Positions 7,176 through 15,579 of a stretch of 16,728 nucleotides of DNA are shown piece after piece. This stretch comes from JAHEDH01 sp965364515. Its GTDB lineage: Bacteria > Actinomycetota > Acidimicrobiia > Spongiisociales > ZC4RG35. Position numbers and translations under genes: made by a program. The notes under the pieces were generated by a model. That model was given only the letters and a program-made list of their open reading frames with translations. It searched no databases and was not told the origin of the DNA. The stretch covers positions 1 through 16,728 of the forward strand of contig CBDTXZ010000056.1 of the NCBI GenBank assembly GCA_965364515.1, in the 5' to 3' direction. Numbering within the stretch: the first letter of the stretch is position 1; each line of letters opens with the position of its first letter.

Positions 7176-9575
7176 ATGAACGGGCTCACACTCAGGTGGA
7201 CATGGCGAGATCTTCGTGCCCGCTGGGTGCAGGTCGCCGTCATCGCACTCGTCGTTGCCGTCGGGACGGGGATGTACGCCGGCATGATGTCGATGTCGCA
7301 GTGGGCCGAGACCTCCTACGACGCAAGCTACGCCGTCACCAACCTCCACGACGTGCGGGCCACACTCGCACCCGGCAGCCTGACCAAGGCCGGCTCTCTC
7401 GTCTCGGTGGTCGACGATCTGGTCGGCGTCGAGCAGGCAGAAGAACGACTCATCGTGCCTGTCCAGATCGATGCCTCGACGCCTGACCGGACGATCATCG
7501 TTCGTGGCGTGATGATCGGCGCCCCGGTGGATGCAGAGATCAACAAGATCGAAGTCCTCCTCGGGCGGTCTCCCACCTCCGACGACGCAGGCGCGGTGGT
7601 GCTCGAGCGCAACTTCGGGGCGTACTACGACCTGCCGGCGTCGGGTCGAGTGACCCTGGCCGGTGGAACCGTCGTCGACTACGTCGGTCAAGCGGTTGCA
7701 CCCGAGTATTTCATCGTGCAGCCGCCCGACGGCGGATTCTTCGGCCAGGCCGAATACGGCGTGCTCTTCACGTCCATCGAAACTGCCCAAGCCCTCAGCG
7801 GCCTCGACGAAGCGGTCAACGACCTCTTGATCACTGGAAGCATCTCCCAAGCGGAGTTGTCTGCGTCCGTGAGGGCTCGGCTCGACGAAGAGGTTCCCGA
7901 ACTCGGCGCAACCGTCGTGACCGGTGAAGACGAACCGACGAGGCGTCTCCTCTACGACGACCTCGAAGGAGACCGCCAGTTCTTCCAGGTGTTCGCCGCC
8001 CTGATCTTCGCCGGAGCGGTCGTCGCGGCATTCAACCTGACGTCGAGGATGGTCGAAGCAACGAGACGAGAGTTCGGGATCGCCATGGCGCTCGGCGTAC
8101 CGCGAGCCCGAATCGCGGTTCGGCCTCTGTTGGTGGGGGCGCAGATCTCGCTGCTCGGCGCCGCCTTCGGGGTCGGCCTGGGAGTCGTGATCAACTCGGC
8201 GATGCGCACGGTGCTGGAGGAGTTCCTGCCGCTCCCCACGTGGGAGACTCCGTTCCAGGTTCGCCAGTTCGCGTTGGCCGCCGCAGTCGGATTCCTCGCT
8301 CCGTTCCTGGCAGCGGCCATCCCGGTGTGGCGGGCGCTCCGTGTCCTACCGGTGGAGGCGATCAGAACCGGACATCTCGCAGCTCGAGCAGGTGGACTCT
8401 CTCCACTGTTGCGTCGGCTGGGCGGCGACACGTTCACGAAGATGCCGTTCCGGAATCTGCTCCGGGCGCCTCGACGAACGGTCCTCACGGCGCTCGGTGT
8501 GGGGGCGGCCGTCACCGTGCTGGTTGGGATGGTGGTCATGGTTGACTCCTTCGTGTCCACGATCGACGCCGGGGCCGCCGAGATGACCGCAGGATCCCCC
8601 GATCGCATCCTCGTGGGTATCGACACGTTCCGCTCCGTCGATTCGGACGAGATTCAGGCGGTTGCGGCCGCGGAGTCCGTGAGCCGAATGGAGCCTTCGC
8701 TGGAGGTCCCGGGATCGATGTCGTACGGCGATGAGCAGCTCGCAGTCCAGATCGAGGTAGTCGATCTCGAGAGCGATCTCTGGCACCCAACGATCGTTGC
8801 CGGCGACCCGCGCACGGAAGGAATCGTGATCGCGACGAAGGCGGCATCGGACCTCGGCGTCGAGGTCGGGGATGTGGTGTCCGTCAGGCACCCTCGCCGG
8901 GAAGGGCTCGCCTCCTTCGCCCTCGTCGATACCGAGATGACGGTTGCGGCCATCCACCCTCACCCGTTCCGTTTCGTCGCCTACCTCGACGACGATCACG
9001 CAGATGTGCTGGGGATGGCAGGTCTTGCCAACAGCCTCAGTGTCGAGCCGTCTCGAGGCCACGATGTCGGAGACGTACAGCGAGAGCTGTTCGACAATGC
9101 TGCTGTCACATCGGTCGTATCGGCGCGCTCGGTTGCCGACATCATTCGTGACTTTCTCGAGCAGTTCCTCGGCATCCTCCAGATCGCCGAAGTCGGAGCG
9201 ATCGCCCTGATGTTCCTGATCGCGTTCAACTCGGCTTCGGTGGCCTTCGACGAACGGGCTCGGGACCACGCCACGATGATGGCGTTCGGCCTGCCACGAC
9301 GGCGGATCCTCAGATCCGCGGTGATCGAGAGCGGCGCGATCGGAATCCTCGCCACCGCGATGGGCGCGCTCGGCGGCTTCGGCTTCCTGCGATTTGCGGT
9401 CCGCACCAACATCGAAGAGACGGTCCCCGACATCGCTCTCGAGTATGTGGTCACTCCGTCACTGCTCGGCAGCGTGACCGCCCTCGGGATCATCGTCGTT
9501 GCACTCGCTCCACTGTTCACATACCGCAAGCTGCGCCGACTGGACATCCCGTCGACCTTGCGGGTGATGGAGTGA
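7176..9575 (+). CDS. FtsX-family ABC permease with duplicated core (8 TM)
   Basis: A 799-residue permease with two FtsX-type halves in one chain. Predicted helices are TM1 18-40, TM2 269-291, TM3 317-342, TM4 366-388, TM5 434-457, TM6 666-690, TM7 714-740 and TM8 761-783. Two large extracytoplasmic domains sit between TM1 and TM2 (about 41-268) and between TM5 and TM6 (about 458-665). Coupling segments are TRREFGIAMALGVPRARI (296-313) and a matching RARDHATMMAFGLPRRRI stretch (694-711). It probably works with the ATPase just upstream as a single-chain pseudo-dimer. The ATG at 7176 follows GGTAGGTGATC, a near match to the 16S anti-SD complement; a GTG at 7170 would add two residues. Substrate unknown; lipid or lipoprotein movement, or export of a surface component, are family-based possibilities. 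It ends 12 bp from the convergent ACP gene. Confidence 0.9.
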   Translation: MNGLTLRWTWRDLRARWVQVAVIALVVAVGTGMYAGMMSMSQWAETSYDASYAVTNLHDVRATLAPGSLTKAGSLVSVVDDLVGVEQAEERLIVPVQIDASTPDRTIIVRGVMIGAPVDAEINKIEVLLGRSPTSDDAGAVVLERNFGAYYDLPASGRVTLAGGTVVDYVGQAVAPEYFIVQPPDGGFFGQAEYGVLFTSIETAQALSGLDEAVNDLLITGSISQAELSASVRARLDEEVPELGATVVTGEDEPTRRLLYDDLEGDRQFFQVFAALIFAGAVVAAFNLTSRMVEATRREFGIAMALGVPRARIAVRPLLVGAQISLLGAAFGVGLGVVINSAMRTVLEEFLPLPTWETPFQVRQFALAAAVGFLAPFLAAAIPVWRALRVLPVEAIRTGHLAARAGGLSPLLRRLGGDTFTKMPFRNLLRAPRRTVLTALGVGAAVTVLVGMVVMVDSFVSTIDAGAAEMTAGSPDRILVGIDTFRSVDSDEIQAVAAAESVSRMEPSLEVPGSMSYGDEQLAVQIEVVDLESDLWHPTIVAGDPRTEGIVIATKAASDLGVEVGDVVSVRHPRREGLASFALVDTEMTVAAIHPHPFRFVAYLDDDHADVLGMAGLANSLSVEPSRGHDVGDVQRELFDNAAVTSVVSARSVADIIRDFLEQFLGILQIAEVGAIALMFLIAFNSASVAFDERARDHATMMAFGLPRRRILRSAVIESGAIGILATAMGALGGFGFLRFAVRTNIEETVPDIALEYVVTPSLLGSVTALGIIVVALAPLFTYRKLRRLDIPSTLRVME

Positions 9576-9587
9576 CATCCCGGGTCG

Positions 9588-9854
9588 TCAGCCCTCCGCC
9601 GAGGCGTTGCAGAGGTATTTCACCGCACCGTCGATCGTCATGAAGTGTGACGCGTCCCGATCCGGGATCTCGATCCCGGTCGCGGCGTTGATCCCGACCA
9701 GCCAGTGGAGATAGTCCATCGAGTCGAGGTCGAGCTGTTCGGTGAGGTCCACCGACATGTCGATCTCGGACGCATCCACCTCCGGGGCGATCTCGGCCAG
9801 CACGTCGTAGATGACCTTGACCGCGTCACTTCTCGCAAGGGTCTTCGTAGTCAT
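9588..9854 (-). CDS. Acyl carrier protein, last gene of the dehydrogenase operon
   Basis: An 88-residue ACP of normal length. It shows the four-helix pattern with the 4'-phosphopantetheine site LDLDSMDYLHWL, Ser45 being the attachment residue, and a helix-III/IV region TGIEIPDRDASHFMTIDGAVKYL (59-81) typical of type II carriers. It would hold an acyl chain as a thioester in the cytoplasm after activation by a phosphopantetheinyl transferase not present here. The ATG at 9854 overlaps the E2 stop (ATGA) and has a GGAG Shine-Dalgarno 5 nt upstream, inside the E2 gene, so it is made together with E2. This is unlikely to be the housekeeping ACP, since the fatty acid genes that usually surround acpP (fabD, fabG, fabF) are absent. 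Partner enzymes could be the E2, the ligase at the head of the operon or the distant FabH-like enzyme. An open frame extends upstream to 10133 but lies inside E2. Confidence 0.9.
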   Translation of the reverse strand: MTTKTLARSDAVKVIYDVLAEIAPEVDASEIDMSVDLTEQLDLDSMDYLHWLVGINAATGIEIPDRDASHFMTIDGAVKYLCNASAEG

Positions 9855-11188
9855 AGCTTCTCCGGTTCTTGAAGGCGTTGGTCGAGTGCAGCGAGAAAGA
9901 GTCCTCCGCGATGACCGTCGGACACCCGGTGGTCGGCGGTGAGGGTGGCATCGACCGTCGGCCGGACGGCCACGGTGCCATCGACGGCAACCGGACGGTC
10001 CATCACCCGACCCAGACCGATGATGGCCACCTGGGGAGGGATCACGATGGGAAACGCCGTTGCGACGCCACGTTCGCCGAGGTTCGTGAGCGTCACGGTG
10101 GCAGCCGTCATCTCCGAAGTTCTCAGCTTCCACGATCTCGCTCGCTTGACGAGATCGTCGAGTGCTGCCATCAATTCGTCCAGCGTGAGCGTGTCTGCGT
10201 TGCGGATCGCCGGAGCGACCAGACCGCCCGTCCGCAGCGAGATCGCCATCCCGAGGTTGATGTCTTCGGACTGAGCGAATCCGTCGTCCAGGTAGTGGCC
10301 GTTCAGCTCCGCCACCTCCCTCAAAGCCAGTGCGGTCGCCTTGGCAAAGACTGCCGCCGGAAGGATCCTGGCGGTGACCGGGCGCTCGGCATTGACCGAA
10401 GCGAGCCAGTCGAGTGCCGCCTTCATGTCGATCTGGGTGACGAGCGAATATTGCGGGATTTCACGGTTCGAGCGAGTCATCGAGCGGGCGATCGCCCGAC
10501 GCATCGCCAGTGCGGGGTCCTCCGCCCCGGGCACGTCCCGAGAGGCGATGGGTGGCTCACCGGACTCTCCGGTGACCCGGTCGGCCTCGCGGACAGGGGC
10601 ACCCGTGAGGTCCGAGGCAATCACCATGCCCTCGGGGCCCGTCGCCTCGATCGTCGTGAGGTCCACGCCCCGTTCGGCGGCAAGCCGGCGCGCCAGAGGC
10701 GAGACCCGTCGCCGGGTCGCGCGCTTCACGTCTTCACGGGTGATGCTGCCCTCCGGGCCGGTTGGAGTCACCCGCTCGATGTCGACGCCTAGCTGATGAG
10801 CGAGGTGTCGGACAGGTGGCGAAACGGTGTGGACGACGTGAGACGGGGCATCGGCCACACTTGCGGGAGCGCCGACTCCGACGGGGACCGGCTCCCGAAC
10901 CTGGACGGGTTCGGAGACGGGCTCAGGTCTCCCCACCGGCTGCTCGACGGACCCGGTCCGGATCCGGGCGAGCGGAGTCCCGACTCGGAGCTTCTCGGAG
11001 CTCGGCTCCACCAGCAGTTCATCGATCACGCCATCGTCCCAGCACTCGACCTCCATCACCCCCTTGTCGGTCTCGACCTCTGCGATCACGTCACCACGGG
11101 AGACCCGGTCGCCGGGAGCGACGAGCCACCCGACCAGCATCGCCTCGTCCATGTCCGCACCGAGTGATGGCATCTTGAAGTCGATCAT
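9851..11188 (-). CDS. 2-oxo acid dehydrogenase E2 (dihydrolipoyl acyltransferase), tandem PSBDs
   Basis: A 445-residue E2 core. The lipoyl domain covers 1-77, with lipoyl-lysine Lys42 in ETDKGVMEVE. A Pro/Val/Glu linker (80-118) follows. Two peripheral-subunit-binding domains come next, at about 123-157 (SPPVRHLAHQLGVDIERV) and 162-196 (SPLARRLAAERGVDLTTI); both carry TGPEG. They match at about 16 of 36 aligned positions. The catalytic domain at about 222-445 ends in DHRVSDG with His420 and Asp424. It passes the acyl group from lipoate to CoA, and by context perhaps onward to the ACP. The usual E2 has one PSBD. The ATG overlaps the E1-beta stop (ATGA), with AGGTGA 8 nt before it. Pyruvate, acetoin or branched-chain specificity cannot be told from E2 alone. 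No E3 gene is in the window. Confidence 0.93.
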   Translation of the reverse strand: MIDFKMPSLGADMDEAMLVGWLVAPGDRVSRGDVIAEVETDKGVMEVECWDDGVIDELLVEPSSEKLRVGTPLARIRTGSVEQPVGRPEPVSEPVQVREPVPVGVGAPASVADAPSHVVHTVSPPVRHLAHQLGVDIERVTPTGPEGSITREDVKRATRRRVSPLARRLAAERGVDLTTIEATGPEGMVIASDLTGAPVREADRVTGESGEPPIASRDVPGAEDPALAMRRAIARSMTRSNREIPQYSLVTQIDMKAALDWLASVNAERPVTARILPAAVFAKATALALREVAELNGHYLDDGFAQSEDINLGMAISLRTGGLVAPAIRNADTLTLDELMAALDDLVKRARSWKLRTSEMTAATVTLTNLGERGVATAFPIVIPPQVAIIGLGRVMDRPVAVDGTVAVRPTVDATLTADHRVSDGHRGGLFLAALDQRLQEPEKL

Positions 11189-12207
11189 CGACCCATCACC
11201 TCGCGAGCTGCCGCAACGATGTCGTCGATCTGCGGAATGGCCGCCTGCTCCATGTGGGCCGCATACGGAATGGGCACCTCGGCGCCACAGACGCGGCGGA
11301 GCGGGGCATCCATCTCCCAGATCGCCTGCTCGGCGATCCTGGCCCCGATCTCCGCCGAGATACCGACGCTCTTCCACCCCTCGTCGACCACCACGAGCCG
11401 ATGAGTCTTTGCGACGGTTGCGATGATTGCCTCCGTGTCGAGTGGGCGGAGCATCCTCAGGTCGAGCACCTCCGCAGAGATCCCGTCCGCCTCGAGGCGA
11501 TCGGCGGCGTCGAGCGACTTGTGGAGGGAGCCTCCGTAGGTGACGATGCTCACGTCAGTGCCCGGTCTCCGAACGGCGGCGTGCGCCAGATCGACCGGTC
11601 CGGCGCCGGCTGGAAGCTCTCCGGTCGTGTTGTACAGGCCGGCGTGCTCGAAGAGGATCACCGGGTCGGGGTCCTCGAGGGCGGTCGCAAGCATCCAGCG
11701 AGCGTCGACGATGGTCGCAGGCGTGGCGACCTTGATGCCCGGGATGTGGGCATACCAGCCCTCCAGTGAGTGGGAATGCTGGGCGGCCAGTTGGCGTCCG
11801 GCCCCGGTCGCCATCCGGATCACCACCGGCACGTTGAACTGCCCTCCGGACATGTGCAGGAAGAGGGCAGCGGTGTTCACGATCTGATCCAACGCGAGCA
11901 GCGAGAAGTTGACCGTCATCACCTCGACGATGGGGCGCAGACCATTCATGGACGCCCCGATCCCCGCTCCGACGAAGGCGGACTCGGACAGCGGCGTGTC
12001 GCGGATCCGTTCCGGCCCGAACTCGTCGAACAAGCCCTTGGAGACCGCATAGCAACCGCCGTACATCCCGACGTCCTCTCCCATCAGGAAGACACGCTCA
12101 TCGGCGCGCATCGCCTCCTGGATCGCCTCCCTGACTGCCTCGCGATACGTGATCGTTCTGACATCGTCGACCACGTCGGTGGTCGGGTCCGTTCCGGTCA
12201 TCGTCAT
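11185..12207 (-). CDS. 2-oxo acid/acetoin dehydrogenase E1 beta subunit
   Basis: A 340-residue E1-beta of usual length. It contains ITYREAVREAIQEAM at the start, Glu44 in LMGEDVGMYGG (the position that activates thiamine diphosphate in the family), the RIRDTPLSESAFVGAGIGA stretch (67-85) and QHSHSLEGWYAHIPGIKV (143-160). The transketolase C-terminal domain begins near 216 (TDVSIVTYGG) and includes DLRMLRPLD (249-257). With E1-alpha it makes a heterotetramer that decarboxylates a 2-oxo acid, or cleaves acetoin, and acylates the lipoate of E2. The ATG at 12207 overlaps the E1-alpha stop (ATGA) and has GGAGGTGA 4 nt upstream. Reading further upstream in this frame gives Arg/Gly-rich, non-homologous residues, so the longer start is rejected. 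Sequence style resembles the PdhB/AcoB group, but exact substrate is open. Confidence 0.93.
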   Translation of the reverse strand: MTMTGTDPTTDVVDDVRTITYREAVREAIQEAMRADERVFLMGEDVGMYGGCYAVSKGLFDEFGPERIRDTPLSESAFVGAGIGASMNGLRPIVEVMTVNFSLLALDQIVNTAALFLHMSGGQFNVPVVIRMATGAGRQLAAQHSHSLEGWYAHIPGIKVATPATIVDARWMLATALEDPDPVILFEHAGLYNTTGELPAGAGPVDLAHAAVRRPGTDVSIVTYGGSLHKSLDAADRLEADGISAEVLDLRMLRPLDTEAIIATVAKTHRLVVVDEGWKSVGISAEIGARIAEQAIWEMDAPLRRVCGAEVPIPYAAHMEQAAIPQIDDIVAAAREVMGR

Positions 12208-13162
12208 GCCGTCACCTCCGAGTACACGAACCGCTCGAGATCCTCGACCCGCTCCCACTCGGCCGCTTCGGCATACGCGACGGCCGACTCGACCTCGGCA
12301 GCGACCTCCTCTTCGATGAACTCCCACTCCGAGTCGGTGAGGGCGTCGTCTGCGAGAAGCCGTTCACGGAACGAATCGATCGGATCGTGCTGTTTCCACA
12401 TCTCGACTTCCTCGTGTTGGCGATAGAGCTCCGCGTCGAACATCGAATGAGCCCGGAACCGGTAGGTGCGGAACTCCAGGAAGTGCGGGCCTCCACCGGA
12501 GCGCACGGCCTCGATCGCCTTCTGGGCGGCGGCTTCCACCGCCAAGACGTCCATACCGTCGACCGACCAAGCAGGGAGCTCGTACGAGGCGGCTTTGAGC
12601 GTCAGCTGAGTCTGTGACTCGGAGCGCCGCAGTGCGGTCCCCATCGCGTAGAGGTTGTTCTCACAACAGAACAACACCGGCAGATCCCACAGGGCGGCGA
12701 GGTTCATCGATTCGTGAAACTCACCCTCTGCCACGGCGCCCTCACCGAAGAAGACCGCCGTGACACGGCTCAACCCGTTCATCTTGTCTGCGAGTGCGAG
12801 CCCGACCGCGAGCGGGAGCCCTCCCCCGACGATGGCGTTGCCGCCGTAGAACCGGGCGTCCTTGTCGAAGATGTGCATCGAGCCGCCACGACCCATGCTG
12901 CAGCCTCCGACCTTCCCGTACATCTCTGCCATGATGCAGCCGGCGTCGAGACCGCGAATGAGGGCGTGCCCATGCTCCCGGTAGGTCGCAACGATCGCGT
13001 CGTTCGATGTCAGCGAGTTGATGACACCGACCGCCACCGCCTCCTCCCCGATGTACAGATGCAGGAAACCGCGGATCTTCTCCGCCTGGTACAACTCTGC
13101 ACAGCGCTCTTCGAAGCGCCTGATTCTGAGCATGTCACGCAACAGGTCGCGGGCGTGGTCGG

Positions 13163-13166
<4 letters not shown>
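12204..13166 (-). CDS. 2-oxo acid/acetoin dehydrogenase E1 alpha subunit
   Basis: A 320-residue E1-alpha of PdhA/AcoA type. Recognisable blocks are FLHLYIGEEAVAVG (34-47), TYREHGHALIRG (61-72), GRGGSMHIFD (92-101), FYGGNAIVGGGLPLAVGLAL (106-125), the thiamine diphosphate/Mg motif beginning GEGAVAEGEFHESMN (141-155) and ending ENN (169-171), and RTYRFRAHSMFDAELYR (233-249). The metal-ligand motif reads GEG where many E1-alphas have GDG; Glu can also bind Mg, so activity is likely. Start: GTG 13166, preceded by AAGGAGG with a 7-nt gap and overlapping the ligase stop as GTGA. The frame is open to 13334, but that part reads as the ligase gene in another frame. It forms the E1 heterotetramer with the next gene. 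Confidence 0.93.
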
Positions 13167-14953
<1,787 letters not shown>

Positions 14954-14960
14954 GGTCACG

Positions 14961-14968
14961 CTCCTTCT
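14961..14968 (-). promoter_or_regulatory. Shine-Dalgarno (AGAAGGAG) deciding the ligase start
   Basis: AGAAGGAG on the minus strand lies 7 nt before the ATG at 14953 and 1 nt before the GTG at 14959. The spacing selects the ATG. Confidence 0.65.
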
Positions 14969-14981
14969 GCCTCACCTCCCA

Positions 14982-15001
14982 ACGTCGTGGGGAGCCGACG
15001 T
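14982..15001. repeat. Inverted repeat ACGTCG-N8-CGACGT in divergent region
   Basis: Perfect 6-bp arms at 14982-14987 and 14996-15001, starting 28 bp upstream of the ligase ATG, in the gap shared with the universal stress protein gene. It could be an operator for the operon or its 5' leader. Short arms make chance occurrence possible. Confidence 0.25.
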
Positions 15002-15011
15002 CTACGCCAGT

Positions 15012-15030
15012 GGCGAAAGCCCGATTCGCC
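15012..15030. repeat. Inverted repeat GGCGAA-N7-TTCGCC in divergent region
   Basis: Perfect 6-bp arms at 15012-15017 and 15025-15030 with a 7-bp spacer. It is near the middle of the 163-bp gap between the ligase and the stress protein genes, 10 bp from the other inverted repeat. It is a candidate regulator site for either direction. I could not place a convincing -10/-35 pair in this gap for either gene. Confidence 0.25.
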
Positions 15031-15116
15031 GCAGACTCCCGACGGGACATCCGACCCTTGCGCACCAGACGGGAGCCGGCTGACGATGCGATGACCACGT
15101 ACGAAAGGTGCGGAAG

Positions 15117-15572
15117 ATGTCTGATCAGCGGACGATCGTCCTGGCGGTGGACGGTTCCGAGCACTCGGACCGGGCAGCCAGGTTCGCCGGCGAGTTGTCT
15201 GAGTGGTCGGGGGGCGTCGTGGACATCCTCCACGTCGTTCATGAGCCCGATGTGATTCCTGCGGCGGTGGTACGCGAATACTCGAATCTGGAGAACGTGT
15301 ACGTGTCCCAGCGCGATGTCCTCGAAAACGTCGGAGCTCAAGTGATCGCCAACGCCGCTCAGATCGTGAGAAGCAGCGGCGGAAAGGTCGGCCTCGAAGA
15401 GGTCGAAGTGGGGAACGCTCCAGTGAAGATCACCGAGTTCGCCGAACGCGTGGACGCGGACTGCATCGTCATGGGCCGGCGCGGTCTCGGCGACCTGGAG
15501 GGTCTGTTCCTGGGCAGCGTGTCACACCGAGTCGGTCACCTGTCACATCGGACGCTCGTCACCACCGAGTAG
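15117..15572 (+). CDS. Universal stress protein (UspA family, ATP-binding type)
   Basis: A 151-residue single-domain Usp. It begins TIVLAVDGSEHSDRA (6-20), with Asp12 in the position that contacts adenine. The nucleotide motif G-x2-G-x9-G-S is complete: Gly120, Gly123 and Gly133-Ser134 in MGRRGLGDLEGLFLGS. This puts it in the ATP-binding group rather than the non-binding UspA type. Such proteins respond to starvation, energy or oxygen stress by binding ATP or other ligands. Start: ATG 15117 with AAAGG about 8 nt upstream; an in-frame GTG at 15108 would add three residues. It diverges from the acetate/dehydrogenase operon and could share its control region, which fits a role in carbon or energy stress (inference). 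Its stop is 7 bp from the convergent beta-propeller gene, with no terminator hairpin visible between them. Confidence 0.93.
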   Translation: MSDQRTIVLAVDGSEHSDRAARFAGELSEWSGGVVDILHVVHEPDVIPAAVVREYSNLENVYVSQRDVLENVGAQVIANAAQIVRSSGGKVGLEEVEVGNAPVKITEFAERVDADCIVMGRRGLGDLEGLFLGSVSHRVGHLSHRTLVTTE

Positions 15573-15579
15573 CGAGCGA

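Noticed and set aside
6291..7850. Long minus-strand open frame (519 codons) across the second exporter
   Set aside because: It lies opposite a complete ABC ATPase and the start of its permease, has His/Asp/Gly-rich composition without any domain, and also runs through the divergent promoter region. It is a GC-bias shadow.
9576..9587. Terminator between the converging permease and ACP genes
   Set aside because: Only 12 bp without a stem-loop or T run. The gap between the stress protein and beta-propeller genes (15573-15579) is likewise too short.
9855..10133. Upstream extension of the ACP reading frame
   Set aside because: The extra 93 residues are His/Arg/Gly-rich and overlap the E2 catalytic domain. 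ATG 9854 has a good Shine-Dalgarno and gives a normal-length ACP.
9588..11188. E2 plus ACP as part of a tetronate-type natural product cluster
   Set aside because: Tetronate pathways use an E2-like acyltransferase and ACP with an FkbH-like enzyme. Here E2 has a lipoyl domain with its Lys, PSBDs and matching E1 subunits, and no FkbH gene is present, so it is a true dehydrogenase complex.
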